Of a stretch of 64,000 nucleotides of DNA, positions 8,432-17,650 are shown in pieces. Position 1 is the first letter of the stretch, and every line of letters begins with the position of its first letter. The notes beneath the pieces are model-generated. The model saw nothing but the letters and a program-made list of their open reading frames with translations, did no database searches and was not told the DNA's origin. Where the stretch lies: positions 620,001 through 684,000 of the forward strand of contig NZ_CP035319.1 of assembly GCF_004328705.1 (NCBI RefSeq). Direction: 5' to 3'. The position numbers and the translations under genes are program-made. The stretch comes from Rhodococcus sp. ABRD24 (GTDB lineage Bacteria > Actinomycetota > Actinomycetes > Mycobacteriales > Mycobacteriaceae).

Positions 8432-9349
8432 CTAGAACCCGAGGCGACCCAGCTGCTTCGGGTCACGCTGCCAGTCCTTGGCAACCTTCACGTGCAGCTC
8501 CAGGAAAATCTTGGTGCCGAGCAGCTTCTCGATCTGATGGCGGGCATTGGTGCCGACCTCGCGCAGGCGGGCGCCGCCCTTGCCGATGACGATGCCCTTC
8601 TGGCTCGGCCGCTCCACGTACAGCAGTGCGTGCACGTCGAGGAGCTCGCCCTGCTTCTCGGTGCGTCCCTCGCGGGGGATGACCTCCTCGATCACGACGG
8701 CCAGCGAGTGCGGCAGCTCGTCACCGAGCCCCTCGAGGGCGGCCTCTCGGATGAGCTCGGCCATGAGCGTTTCCTCGGGCTCGTCGGTCAACTCGCCATC
8801 CGGATAGAACGCCGGCCCCTCCGGCATGGCCTTGGCCAGCACCTCGACCAGCAGCTCCACCTGCTCACCGGACGCGGCCGACACCGGGATCACCTCGGTC
8901 TCGGGGCCGAGCACCTTCGACAGCGCCAGCAGCTGCTCGGCAACCCGGTCCTTGCTCACCTTGTCGATCTTGGTGACGACGCCGATCAGCTTGGTCTTGG
9001 GCGCCATCTGCCGGATCTGGTCGAGGATCCACCGGTCACCGGGGCCGATCTTCTCGTCCGCTGGGATGCACAGGCAGATCACGTCGACCTCGGAATACGT
9101 GTCCCGCACAAGGTCGTTCAGGCGCTGGCCGAGCAGAGTACGCGGACGGTGCAGGCCCGGCGTGTCGACCAGGATCAGCTGCCCGAAGTCGCGGTGCACG
9201 ATGCCACGGATGGTGTGCCGGGTGGTCTGCGGCCGCGACGAGGTAATCGCGATCTTGCTGCCCACCAGCGCGTTCGTCAGCGTCGACTTACCCGTGTTGG
9301 GCCTCCCGACGAAACAGACGAAGCCGGAACGGAATTCGGTATCGGTCAT
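8432..9349 (-). CDS. era: GTPase Era, ribosome assembly factor
   Basis: Binds the 3' end of 16S rRNA during 30S maturation. The 305-residue protein has G1 GRPNTGKSTLTNAL, the switch region SSRPQTTRHTIRG, G3 DTPGLH and G4 TKID. A C-terminal KH domain includes GIVIGKGGARLREVG. The ATG at 9349 was chosen because AGGAG lies five bases upstream; a GTG at 9355 overlaps the preceding stop. Last gene of the phoH-ybeY-CorC-era cluster. Confidence 0.96.
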   Translation of the reverse strand: MTDTEFRSGFVCFVGRPNTGKSTLTNALVGSKIAITSSRPQTTRHTIRGIVHRDFGQLILVDTPGLHRPRTLLGQRLNDLVRDTYSEVDVICLCIPADEKIGPGDRWILDQIRQMAPKTKLIGVVTKIDKVSKDRVAEQLLALSKVLGPETEVIPVSAASGEQVELLVEVLAKAMPEGPAFYPDGELTDEPEETLMAELIREAALEGLGDELPHSLAVVIEEVIPREGRTEKQGELLDVHALLYVERPSQKGIVIGKGGARLREVGTNARHQIEKLLGTKIFLELHVKVAKDWQRDPKQLGRLGF

Positions 9350-9351
9350 GG

Positions 9352-10677
9352 TCACTCCTGGTTCACGCTTCCGTCGTCTTCGACGCTGGTCTGGTCTTCG
9401 GCCTGCTCAGATGGCACCCGCTCGACGAACACGGTGCTGATCCGTACCCGGCCCCGCACGTCGGCCCCGCCCTCGCCGCGCAGTCGCAGCCCGGCGGTGA
9501 CGACCTGCGAGCCCGGCAGCGGCACGCGGCCCAGCTCATAGCCGAGCAGACCGCCGACAGTCTCCACCTCGTCGTTGTCGATCTCGATGTCGAACAGTTC
9601 GCCGAGGTCCTCGACCGGCAAACGAGCCGAGACCCGGAAAGTTCCGTCGCCGAGATCCTCCACGGGCGGGGTCTCACCGGTGTCGTACTCGTCGGCGATC
9701 TCGCCGACGATCTCCTCGATCACGTCCTCGATCGTCACCAGCCCGGCGATGCCGCCGTACTCGTCGACCAGCACCGCCATGTGGTTGCGGTCGCGCTGCA
9801 TCTCCGCGAGGAGACTGTCGAGCGGCTTGGAATCCGGTACGAACACCGCCGGACGCATCACCTCGCCCACGGTGACGCTGCGGCCACCGTCGGATGCGTA
9901 GTACGTCTGCTGCACCAGGTCCTTCAGGTAGACGACACCGAGGACGTCGTCGACATTCTCACCGACCACCGGGATTCGGGAGTGCCCGCTGCGCACCGCA
10001 AGCGACGTCGCCTGGCCAGCCGTCTTGTCGGCCTCGATCCACACCATCTCCGGACGCGGCACCATCACCTCGCGCGCGGAGGTGTCACCGAGCTCGAACA
10101 CCGACTGGATCATGCGACGTTCCTCATCGGCGACGACACCACGCTCCTGCGCCATGTCCACCAGCTCGCGCAGCTCGATCTCGGAGGCGAACGGACCATT
10201 GCGGAAGCCCTTACCGGGGGTGAGGGCATTTCCGATCAGTATCAGCAGCCGGCTCACCGGGCTGAGCAGCGCAGCGAGCGCGAGGAGCGGCACTGCTCCA
10301 GCGAGCGCAATCGAATACGCATGCTGGCGACCGAGTGTCCGGGGGCCGACGCCGATTGCGACGTAGTCGATCAGCACCATCACCGCGATCGTGACCGTCA
10401 TGCCCCACGTAGAGCCCAGCAGGTCGATCAGGGCACCCGCGAGCACCACCGCGGCCGCGATCTCGCACAGGATCCGCAGCAGCACCATGAGATTGACGTA
10501 CCGAGGACGGTCCGCGACGACCCGGGCCAGGCGGACGGCACCTGGCCGGTCATCCTTGGCCATCTCGTCGATCCGTGCCGGCGAAACCGTGTTGAGCGCG
10601 GAGTCGACAGCCGCGAACAGGCCACCCAATGGAACCAGGACGACGGCGAGAACGATAAGTGCTGTCGCACCGCTCAC
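9352..10677 (-). CDS. CNNM/CorC-type membrane protein with CBS pair
   Basis: 441 residues. The N-terminal DUF21/CNNM region has four hydrophobic segments within about residues 1-150. It is followed by two CBS repeats ([16 protein letters not shown] ... [11 protein letters not shown] and [15 protein letters not shown] ... [18 protein letters not shown]). A CorC/HlyC-type C-terminal domain ends near residue 415. The family is linked to divalent-cation (magnesium/cobalt) export or tolerance; the direction of transport is not shown by sequence. It sits between ybeY and era exactly as Rv2366c does, with 24 bases to ybeY and a stop nearly touching the era start. Confidence 0.88.
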   Translation of the reverse strand: MSGATALIVLAVVLVPLGGLFAAVDSALNTVSPARIDEMAKDDRPGAVRLARVVADRPRYVNLMVLLRILCEIAAAVVLAGALIDLLGSTWGMTVTIAVMVLIDYVAIGVGPRTLGRQHAYSIALAGAVPLLALAALLSPVSRLLILIGNALTPGKGFRNGPFASEIELRELVDMAQERGVVADEERRMIQSVFELGDTSAREVMVPRPEMVWIEADKTAGQATSLAVRSGHSRIPVVGENVDDVLGVVYLKDLVQQTYYASDGGRSVTVGEVMRPAVFVPDSKPLDSLLAEMQRDRNHMAVLVDEYGGIAGLVTIEDVIEEIVGEIADEYDTGETPPVEDLGDGTFRVSARLPVEDLGELFDIEIDNDEVETVGGLLGYELGRVPLPGSQVVTAGLRLRGEGGADVRGRVRISTVFVERVPSEQAEDQTSVEDDGSVNQE

Positions 10678-10701
10678 GGGAACCTCACCGCCGCGCCGGC
10701 A

Positions 10702-11244
10702 CTACTGTTCGGGGCCATCGAAGAACCCGGCCTTACCGAGCAGCTTCCGGTCCCGTGCGGCGAGCTCGGCCTCGTGCTCGGCGCGGCGCAGATCCTCGTA
10801 CCACTCCTCGAGGAGGCGGTTCTGCAGGCCGAACATCTCTTTCTCCTCTTCCGGCTCGGCATGGTCGTACCCGAGAAGGTGGAGGACGCCGTGAACTGTC
10901 AGTAGCGCCAGCTCGTGATCGAGCGAATGGCCGGCTGTTTGGGCCTGGTCCGCCGCGAAGGAGGGGCACAGCACGATGTCGCCGAGCATCGACGGACCGG
11001 GCTCGGGCGCGTCGGGTCGACCGCCCGGCTCGAGCTCATCCATCGGGAACGACATGACGTCGGTGGGACCGGGCAGGTCCATCCAGCGCATGTGGAGGTC
11101 CGCCATGGTCGCCGAATCGACCAGCACCATCGACAGTTCCGCGGCTGGATGGACATCCATCCGCGCGATCACGAAGCGCGCGACGCTGATCAGGTCCACT
11201 TCGGAGACGTCCATCCCCGATTCGTTGGAGATCTCGATACTCAT
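10702..11244 (-). CDS. ybeY: Endoribonuclease YbeY (rRNA maturation)
   Basis: Single-strand endoribonuclease involved in 16S rRNA 3' processing and ribosome quality control. The 180-residue product carries the zinc-binding signature [11 protein letters not shown] (H-x3-H-x5-H pattern) near residues 125-135, and the conserved stretch [11 protein letters not shown] upstream of it. The ATG at 11244 is the natural start; frame continuation upstream is non-coding. Operon with phoH upstream and the CNNM gene downstream. Confidence 0.95.
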   Translation of the reverse strand: MSIEISNESGMDVSEVDLISVARFVIARMDVHPAAELSMVLVDSATMADLHMRWMDLPGPTDVMSFPMDELEPGGRPDAPEPGPSMLGDIVLCPSFAADQAQTAGHSLDHELALLTVHGVLHLLGYDHAEPEEEKEMFGLQNRLLEEWYEDLRRAEHEAELAARDRKLLGKAGFFDGPEQ

Positions 11245-11302
11245 GTACGTCGCTCTTTCGTAGGCCGCGGACACGCGGTAGCCGTTCGGGGCGGAAACAA
11301 CC

Positions 11303-12394
11303 CTACCGCCGCTGCGAACGCGTCTGGACCGCCCGTCGGTGTGCCCGGTTGCCCAGCGGGACATCGATATCGCGATCGGACTCGAACCGTTCGTAGGCGT
11401 CGACGATGTCCGAGACGAGCCGGTGCCGGACCACGTCGCTGCTGTCGAGCAGAGCGAAGTGGATCCCGTCGATGTCGTCGAGTATCTCCGTGGCCGCCCG
11501 CAGCCCCGACCGTGCCCCACCGGGAAGGTCGACCTGCGTGACGTCGCCGGTGACGACGATCTTGGAGCCGAAGCCGAGGCGGGTGAGGAACATCTTCATC
11601 TGCTCGGCCGTGGTGTTCTGTGCCTCGTCGAGAATGATGAACGCGTCGTTGAGGGTGCGGCCACGCATGTATGCGAGCGGCGCGACCTCGATGACACCGG
11701 CCTGCATGAGCTTCGGGATCGCCTCGGGATCCATCATGTCGTGGAGGGCATCGTGCAGTGGTCGCAGATACGGGTCGATCTTCTCGTGCAGCGTGCCAGG
11801 CAGGAAGCCCAACCGCTCACCAGCCTCGACCGCGGGCCTGGTCAGAATGATCCGGGTCACTTGTTTGGTCTGCAGCGCCTGGACCGCCTTGGCCATTGCC
11901 AGATACGTCTTGCCGGTGCCGGCGGGGCCGACGCCGAACACGATGGTATTGGTATCGATCGCGTCGACGTACCGCTTCTGATTGAGCGTCTTCGGCCGGA
12001 TCGTCTTGCCGCGGCGCGACAGAATGTCCAGGCTGAGCACCTCGGCCGGGGATTCGGACAGCCCCTGCGTGAGCATTCCCACGGTCCGGCGGACCGCGTC
12101 CGGGCTGAGCGGTTGCCCGCGCCGGACGATGGCGGCCAGCTGCTCGAGAACCCGCTCGGCCAGTGCCACATCGGCAGGCGTCCCGGTGAGCGTGACTGCG
12201 TTGCCCCGCACGTGGATATCTGCGTCGAGGAGCTGCTCGAGCACATTCAGATTCTCGTCGGCGGACCCGAGTAGAAGCGGCATCACCTCGGGCTGGAGTT
12301 CCATGCTCGAGCGCACGGTGCGCTCGGCCGGCTGCGTAGAGTCCTGCAGGGAGTCGCGGTAACGCGACGTACCGTTCTCGACTTGTTCACTCAC
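11303..12394 (-). CDS. phoH: PhoH-like ATPase
   Basis: PhoH family P-loop ATPase; members fused to or encoded beside RNase-type domains suggest RNA remodelling, but the role of this stand-alone form is not settled. Walker A is [11 protein letters not shown] and Walker [12 protein letters not shown], inside a highly conserved block starting [20 protein letters not shown]. The GTG at 12394 gives 363 residues, and an internal ATG (MELQPEVMP) would give a shorter protein. The first 30 residues are poorly conserved, so the start is uncertain. It heads the phoH-ybeY-CNNM-era cluster, as in Rv2368c-Rv2364c. Confidence 0.92.
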   Translation of the reverse strand: MSEQVENGTSRYRDSLQDSTQPAERTVRSSMELQPEVMPLLLGSADENLNVLEQLLDADIHVRGNAVTLTGTPADVALAERVLEQLAAIVRRGQPLSPDAVRRTVGMLTQGLSESPAEVLSLDILSRRGKTIRPKTLNQKRYVDAIDTNTIVFGVGPAGTGKTYLAMAKAVQALQTKQVTRIILTRPAVEAGERLGFLPGTLHEKIDPYLRPLHDALHDMMDPEAIPKLMQAGVIEVAPLAYMRGRTLNDAFIILDEAQNTTAEQMKMFLTRLGFGSKIVVTGDVTQVDLPGGARSGLRAATEILDDIDGIHFALLDSSDVVRHRLVSDIVDAYERFESDRDIDVPLGNRAHRRAVQTRSQRR

Positions 12395-12489
12395 GTGAGA
12401 GCTATGGCCTTCTTCCAGGTCCGATCCACCACGACGAAGTGCCGCGCGTGCCCAAAGTCTAGCGCCCGACGGTGACCACGCCCACCGAG

Positions 12490-13158
12490 TTACCCCATTC
12501 CGGTGCCGTCCGGTCCACCCGGATCGTCCAGCCACTGCCGCGCTTCGCCGACAACCTCGGCCGCCACTTCGGGACGCAGGCCCAGCAGCACCAGGCCAGC
12601 CGTCGCGAAGGTCTCACCCCGATCGGTGACGGTGCCGCGATTGGCGTGTTCGAGCAGCGTGAGCGTCATCCCCTCGTACATCGCAACGACCAGCGTGGGT
12701 GGCAGATACCCGGAGAACACGCCCTCGCGCTGGCCACGTTCGACGTTGCGGACCGAGCTGGCCCGCAACGGCTCGAGCAGGTCGTGGATACGCTCCTCAC
12801 CGAGTTCGCGACGAGCGAACGACAGCAGGATCCGGAAGCGGTCGCCGATCGGCCAAGTACGCAGAGCCAGCACCGCGACCGCAAGATCCGGACGTTCCGG
12901 CTCGGCGGGTCCCGCGATCAAGCTGGATGCGATGGCGGCAGACGCCTCCGCGACGAGCCCCTCGATCAGCGCCTCCCGGCTCGGGAAGTGCGAATACACC
13001 GTGCGCCGAACGACGCCGGCCGCCTTCGCCACCTCATCCATGCTCGCGTCCGGATCCGCCGCGAACGCCGTGATCGCGGCCTCGAGGATGCGGGCGCGAT
13101 TTGCGCGTGCCTGCGGACGCAGCGGCGGCGCGGCGGGCAACGGGGGCTCGGAGGTCAC
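12490..13158 (-). CDS. TetR-family repressor of the adjacent MFS gene
   Basis: 222 residues from the GTG at 13158, which has GGGGAGGA at good spacing; another GTG at 13176 is in frame. The HTH is RANRARILEAAITAFAADPDASMDEVAKAAGVVRRTVYSHFPSREALI. The C-terminal domain is of unassigned ligand specificity. It is divergent from an MFS efflux gene, and the gap holds two near-identical palindromes over overlapping promoters. That points to a repressor of both itself and the pump, induced by a pump substrate. The pair is absent from the mycobacterial version of this region, so it is probably an insertion between phoH and the rsmE cluster. Confidence 0.9.
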   Translation of the reverse strand: MTSEPPLPAAPPLRPQARANRARILEAAITAFAADPDASMDEVAKAAGVVRRTVYSHFPSREALIEGLVAEASAAIASSLIAGPAEPERPDLAVAVLALRTWPIGDRFRILLSFARRELGEERIHDLLEPLRASSVRNVERGQREGVFSGYLPPTLVVAMYEGMTLTLLEHANRGTVTDRGETFATAGLVLLGLRPEVAAEVVGEARQWLDDPGGPDGTGMG

Positions 13159-13251
13159 GATGCCATCCTCCCCCACCGTGCCTGGTTCCCCACAGCGCCC
13201 AGCTCCCGTTCATTTCCCGGCACCTGCCGTGCGATCCAGATCGAACCTTCC

Positions 13252-13296
13252 TTGCACACCGGTGTGCAATTAGCTAACTTGCACACCGATGTGCAA
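13252..13296. promoter_or_regulatory. Twin TetR operators over symmetric divergent promoters
   Basis: Two 18-bp palindromes, TTGCACACCGGTGTGCAA (13252-13269, perfect) and the same with one change (13279-13296), sit 27 bp apart centre to centre. On the plus strand TTGCAC (13252-13257), a 17-bp spacer and TAACTT (13275-13280) form a promoter for the MFS gene. On the minus strand TTGCAC (13296-13291), a 17-bp spacer and CTAATT (13273-13268) form one for tetR. Each palindrome therefore holds one promoter's -35 and the other's start site. Confidence 0.8.
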
Positions 13297-13341
13297 TTCC
13301 TTCGGCACGGCGACTGCCGAGGTACGGGAAGGGGACGAACG

Positions 13342-14970
13342 ATGTCAGTGCGAACGACAGCGCCGACGACGAGGACGCTGACACGCCTGCCGGGGCTGGC
13401 CACCACCCCGGTGGACCGCATGACGGAGCCGTACCGGCATCGGTGGGCCGCGCTGGGCGTACTGTGTCTGAGCCTGCTCATCGTGGTGATGGCAAACACG
13501 GCCCTGATCGTCGCCGCGCCGGATATGACTCGCGATCTGAAACTGACGAGTTCGGATCTGCAGTGGGTGATCGACGGCTACACCGTGCCCTATGCCGCGC
13601 TGATGCTGCTGTTCGGCGTCATCGGCGACAAGTACAGCCGCCGCGGGGCACTCTTCCTCGGTCTGCTGGTGTTCGGCACCGGCGCCGTGTTCGGCAGCCT
13701 CGCCGACAGCACCACGTCCGTGATCGCGGCCCGGATGATCATGGGCGTCGGCGCCGCAATCATCATGCCGGCGACACTGTCACTGCTCGTTGCCACCTTC
13801 CCCGCCGCCGAGCGCGCCCGGGCGATCGCCGCATGGGCCGCAACGTCCGGGCTCGCGATCGCACTCGGGCCACTGCTTGCGGGCTGGCTCCTCGAGAGTC
13901 GCTCGTGGCACTCGACGTTCCTGATCAACGTGCCGATCGCCGGGTTCGCAATTCTTGCCGCGCTCGTGCTGGTGCCGCCGTCGAAGGCCGAGGGCCTGGG
14001 CCCGATCGACTGGATCGGCGGCCTGCTCTCGGTGGTGACCATCGGCACGCTCGTGTTCGCGATCATCGACGGGTTCCACTTCGGCTGGAGCTCGCGATCG
14101 GTCGCGCCGGCAGTCGTCTCGGCCGTCGGACTCGCGGGATTCGTGTTCTGGGAGCTGCGGCACGAGCAACCCCTGCTGAACGTCCGCAAGCTCGGCGAAC
14201 GCACGGTCGGCGGCGCGGCGCTCGCGGTGATGCTGATGTTCCTCGCGGCCTTCGGCGCGCTGTTCTTCGTCGCCCAGCAGTTCCAATTCGTACTCGGATT
14301 GGGGCCACTCGACACCGGCGTCCGGTTGCTGCCACTCGCCGCCGCGGTCACCGCGGGTGCCGCGGCCAGCGCCCGACTGTCACCGCGAATCGGTACCCGC
14401 GCCACCGTCTCCGGAGGCATGGCCGTGGCCGCGCTCGGCGTCCTGCTTCTGGTCCGAGTCGACGGCGGCTCGACCTACCTCGACTTCGTCCCGACGCTGG
14501 TACTACTGGGGGTCGGCGTAGGGCTCTCCGTCTCCCCCGCGACCGACGCGATCATGGGCAGCTTCCCGGACAACGACCTCGGCGCCGCGGGCGGCCTCAA
14601 CGACACCGCGATCGAACTAGGCGGCTCACTGGGCATCGCAATCCTCGGTTCGGTCCTCGCATCCACATACAAGGACGGCATCGCCGGATTCCTCACATCG
14701 ATGCCCGTGCCGAAACTGGCCGGGCCACAAGCGGATCTGGTGACCCAGGCACTGGACGCGTCCAGCGAATCGGTGGGCGGCGCGGCGATCGTCGCCGAGG
14801 AGATGTCGAAGAGCATGTTCGCTGCCGCCCAGGCTCAGCCGCTGATGGACGCCGCCACCGTCGCCTTCGCCGACGCGATATCACGGGCCAGCCTGGTGGG
14901 CGGGCTCCTCCTCGCAATCGGCGCCGTCCTCGTGGCGATCCTGATGCCGGGTCATCGTCGGTCCGCGTGA
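13342..14970 (+). CDS. MFS drug-efflux transporter, DHA2 (14-TM) family
   Basis: 542-residue proton-driven exporter in the EmrB/QacA class. Motif A reads GVIGDKYSRRGALF after the second membrane segment. The motif C-like stretch is ATSGLAIALGPLLAGWL. The hydrophobicity pattern fits 14 segments, with about 45 soluble N-terminal residues and a roughly 80-residue soluble loop before the last segment. AAGGGG precedes the ATG at 13342. Substrates cannot be predicted; the linked TetR gene and operators suggest an inducible multidrug or toxic-metabolite pump. Confidence 0.92.
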   Translation: MSVRTTAPTTRTLTRLPGLATTPVDRMTEPYRHRWAALGVLCLSLLIVVMANTALIVAAPDMTRDLKLTSSDLQWVIDGYTVPYAALMLLFGVIGDKYSRRGALFLGLLVFGTGAVFGSLADSTTSVIAARMIMGVGAAIIMPATLSLLVATFPAAERARAIAAWAATSGLAIALGPLLAGWLLESRSWHSTFLINVPIAGFAILAALVLVPPSKAEGLGPIDWIGGLLSVVTIGTLVFAIIDGFHFGWSSRSVAPAVVSAVGLAGFVFWELRHEQPLLNVRKLGERTVGGAALAVMLMFLAAFGALFFVAQQFQFVLGLGPLDTGVRLLPLAAAVTAGAAASARLSPRIGTRATVSGGMAVAALGVLLLVRVDGGSTYLDFVPTLVLLGVGVGLSVSPATDAIMGSFPDNDLGAAGGLNDTAIELGGSLGIAILGSVLASTYKDGIAGFLTSMPVPKLAGPQADLVTQALDASSESVGGAAIVAEEMSKSMFAAAQAQPLMDAATVAFADAISRASLVGGLLLAIGAVLVAILMPGHRRSA

Positions 14971-15085
14971 CGCTGCGAGTCGGCCTGCCGGCCAGCACCT
15001 CTCGCCAGCCGCCGAATGCTCCGCCATGCTCCGCCAGCGGCTACTCTGTGAATCCACATGTCCGGTTTCATCACGAGTGGGTGAT

Positions 15086-15670
15086 ATGTCCGTTAGTTCA
15101 TCCGTGAGCGACCATGAACTGCTCACAACCTCGCGGCCGCGATTGACTCAGATGAAAGCGGCAGCATGGTTGACGGTGGGATTGATTGCCGTGCCCGGGA
15201 TTCCCGCTCTTCTCGCGCCCGCAGTCCCGGAACCGGAGTGGGAGTCGGTGGCCGACCTCGAAGCGATCACGCTGACCAGCTCGGAGGGCACCGAGGTCTC
15301 GGTGATCCCGCCGATCGGCTGGGACACCCGCAACGTCGGTACCGGACAGGTCTTCCAGTCGGGCGAGTCGACGATCCTGGTCATGCTCTACGACCGGGAG
15401 GGCCGCGACGCGGACGCGCTCGCGGAGCGACTCATTCGTGCCGCCCGCCTGAACGGGACGAACACCGCGTTCACCGGCCAGGTCGTCTCCAGCGCCGACG
15501 GAACACTGACCGGCAGGGCCTGCACGGTCGTTTCCAGCGACCGCAACGGGCCGTGTGCGTTCCTGTCCGATGACGAGGTGGTGGTGGCCGTTCGGTCGCT
15601 GGGGACCGCGGACGACCCCGCCGCGCCGATCGACGACATGGTGGCTTCGATGACAGGACGACAGCGATGA
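15086..15670 (+). CDS. Single-pass membrane protein coupled to PrsW-like protease
   Basis: 194 residues from the ATG at 15086. About 20 polar residues precede one membrane segment (AAAWLTVGLIAVPGIPALLAP). An extracytoplasmic domain of about 150 residues follows, with one Cys pair (RACTVVSSDRNGPCAF) that could form a disulfide. No known domain is recognised. Its TGA overlaps the ATG of the downstream PrsW-like gene as ATGA, so the two products are made together. It could be a partner, substrate or adaptor of the protease; this is inference from coupling only. Confidence 0.72.
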   Translation: MSVSSSVSDHELLTTSRPRLTQMKAAAWLTVGLIAVPGIPALLAPAVPEPEWESVADLEAITLTSSEGTEVSVIPPIGWDTRNVGTGQVFQSGESTILVMLYDREGRDADALAERLIRAARLNGTNTAFTGQVVSSADGTLTGRACTVVSSDRNGPCAFLSDDEVVVAVRSLGTADDPAAPIDDMVASMTGRQR

Positions 15671-16791
15671 GCGCATCGACCCTCGAGCAGTCGACCGCCG
15701 CGCAACGCCGCGCCGTGGTCTACCGCCCCGAATCCGCAGTGTTCTGGGTGTTCGCGGGCGCACTGGTCTTCGGAGTCATCTCCCTGATGGCGTTGAACGG
15801 GGCGGCCATGCACGCCACGCTCGACGCCAGCCTCGCACTGGTACCGGTATGGCTGCTGTTCATCGTCGCTCTGGTATCGCTGATGCTCCGCTTCGACCCT
15901 TTCCGCAGCGTCCGCCGCTATCCCCAAGTGCTGGCGGCCGGCTTCTCCCTCGGCGGGACCATCACGCTGGTCATGGCGATGCACGGCAACGACGCACTCG
16001 GCAGGATCTGGCAGAGCGTTCTCGACCCCGAGGTGTACGCCCGCTGGGATGCCGCACTGAGCGCGCCTCTCATCGAGGAAGCATCGAAGGCGATGGCCGC
16101 AGCAGTGGTCCTCGTGCTGTGCGCGGGCGTGATGAATCGCATCTCGCACGCCCTGATGGTCGGCATGTTCGTCGGATTCGGATTCGACGTCATGGAAGAC
16201 CTCACGTACTCGGTGAGCGGTGCACTCAGCAACCTGGACTCCGACCTGGCCGGCGCCCGCGACGGCCTGCTCGTACGTATCTTCACCGCTGTACCGTCGC
16301 ACTGGGCGTTTACGTCGCTGACCGCGGTCGGCGTGCTCCTGCTGCTCCCGTCGTTCGACAACCGCGCCGGGTGGACGGCGGGACGGCGTCGCCTCGTCGC
16401 GGTCGGGCTGTTCTTCTCCGCCTGGCTCATGCACTTCGTGTGGAACTCCCCCAACCCCGATGAGCTTCAGCTGCCCGTCATGGCGGCGAAGCTGCTGTTC
16501 AGCCTGACGCTGTTCCTCACCATCGCTGCGCTGTTGTTGCGTCACGAACGACGCTACGTGCAGGCGCGGATCGACCAGGCGCGCATCGATTCCACTGATC
16601 CCGTCTCCGCTGTCGCTCCGGAGATTCTGGACAGCCTGCCCACTTACCTGATGCGGCGCTCGCTGCGACGGACGGCCCGGCGCGGCGGTGGGCGTGGGGC
16701 CGCGCGAGCAGTGAAACTCCAGCAACGACACGCACTCGACCTGATCCAGGAATCAAGCGTTACCCGAGACGCGGTTCCTGCCGGCCCATAG
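15667..16791 (+). CDS. PrsW-family intramembrane metalloprotease
   Basis: 374 residues with about eight membrane segments. The family's three motifs are visible: SAPLIEEASKA (EExxK) near residue 137, FVGFGFDVMEDLTY near 175, and the metal-ligand histidines in PSHWAFTSLTAVG and MHFVWNSPN. PrsW proteins cleave membrane proteins, in Bacillus subtilis the anti-sigma factor RsiW; no anti-sigma factor is evident here. The C-terminal 80 residues are basic and cytoplasmic. Translation is coupled to the preceding single-pass protein. Confidence 0.86.
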   Translation: MSASTLEQSTAAQRRAVVYRPESAVFWVFAGALVFGVISLMALNGAAMHATLDASLALVPVWLLFIVALVSLMLRFDPFRSVRRYPQVLAAGFSLGGTITLVMAMHGNDALGRIWQSVLDPEVYARWDAALSAPLIEEASKAMAAAVVLVLCAGVMNRISHALMVGMFVGFGFDVMEDLTYSVSGALSNLDSDLAGARDGLLVRIFTAVPSHWAFTSLTAVGVLLLLPSFDNRAGWTAGRRRLVAVGLFFSAWLMHFVWNSPNPDELQLPVMAAKLLFSLTLFLTIAALLLRHERRYVQARIDQARIDSTDPVSAVAPEILDSLPTYLMRRSLRRTARRGGGRGAARAVKLQQRHALDLIQESSVTRDAVPAGP

Positions 16792-16854
16792 CGGCGGGCG
16801 CGCAAGCGAGATGACCGGCGACGGCGGATGGACGCACCGAGGTTGTGGCGATAC

Positions 16855-16889
16855 CGTGGTTGCCCCCTGGAAACGAAGGGGCAACCACG
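16855..16889. terminator. Hairpin terminator between converging genes
   Basis: Perfect 12-bp stem (CGTGGTTGCCCC and complement) with an 11-base loop, directly before the stop of the minus-strand hydrolase and after the PrsW-like gene. Confidence 0.8.
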
Positions 16890-17645
16890 TCAAAGTTGTT
16901 CGGCAAGAAGCAGTTCACGCGAGAGCTTCCAGCTGCGGGCATTCGGGTCGAGAAATGCAAAGTGATCCTCGCCATCGATCAAATGCAACTCCACCGGATC
17001 GCCGGACGCCTGTGCGGCCGCGTGATAACGGGAGGCGACCTGCGCCGGTACCTGGACGTCCTCGGTGCCGTGGAGGCAGAACACAGGCACCCCTACCGGA
17101 ACCCGGTGCTGTGGTGAGGCCGAACGGTACAACTCCGGATCATCGTCGAACGGAACTCCGAACAAGTCCTCTATATAGCTGATCCGGCGCCCCCGTTCGG
17201 CGGCAGACGCCAGATCCAAGGCCCCGGCCTGAGACACGACAAGCTGCGGCCGGACCCTCGTATCGTGTTGTCCGGCAAGCCACACCGCGAGCTGACCGCC
17301 CGCCGAGTGCCCGACGACGCGAACCCTGCCCAGGTCCAGCGGAACCGGTGACGCCGCCGCGACCGGTCCGGCGATCGCCTCGAGTGCCGCAACCACGTCC
17401 ACCGACATCTCCGGCCAGCGACCGCCGTCACCGATCCGGCGGTACTCGATGTTCCATACCGCTACCCCGCTTCGGGACAGCTCGACCGCGAACGAGGTCC
17501 CGAGATTGAGGTGGTACTTCCCACTCCAGTAGCCACCATGGATCACCATGACGACAGGTACCGGTCCGTCGGCGTCGCCCTCCGGCGGATAGAAGTGCCC
17601 GAACTGCTGTGGTTCCGAGCCGTAGTCGATGCGGGTCCTGGGCAT
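16890..17645 (-). CDS. Alpha/beta hydrolase, arylformamidase-like
   Basis: 251 residues. The oxyanion-hole motif HGGYWSGKYHLNLG and the nucleophile elbow GHSAGGQ are clear. HGTEDVQVP supplies the Asp and DGEDHFAFLDP the His. HGGYW is characteristic of kynurenine formamidase-type hydrolases, but no other tryptophan-catabolism gene lies nearby, so the substrate stays open. The ATG at 17645 was chosen (MPRTRIDYGSEP); upstream frame extension overlaps rsmE. It starts five bases after the rsmE stop and ends the hrcA-dnaJ-rsmE cluster. Confidence 0.82.
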   Translation of the reverse strand: MPRTRIDYGSEPQQFGHFYPPEGDADGPVPVVMVIHGGYWSGKYHLNLGTSFAVELSRSGVAVWNIEYRRIGDGGRWPEMSVDVVAALEAIAGPVAAASPVPLDLGRVRVVGHSAGGQLAVWLAGQHDTRVRPQLVVSQAGALDLASAAERGRRISYIEDLFGVPFDDDPELYRSASPQHRVPVGVPVFCLHGTEDVQVPAQVASRYHAAAQASGDPVELHLIDGEDHFAFLDPNARSWKLSRELLLAEQL

Positions 17646-17650
17646 AGTCG

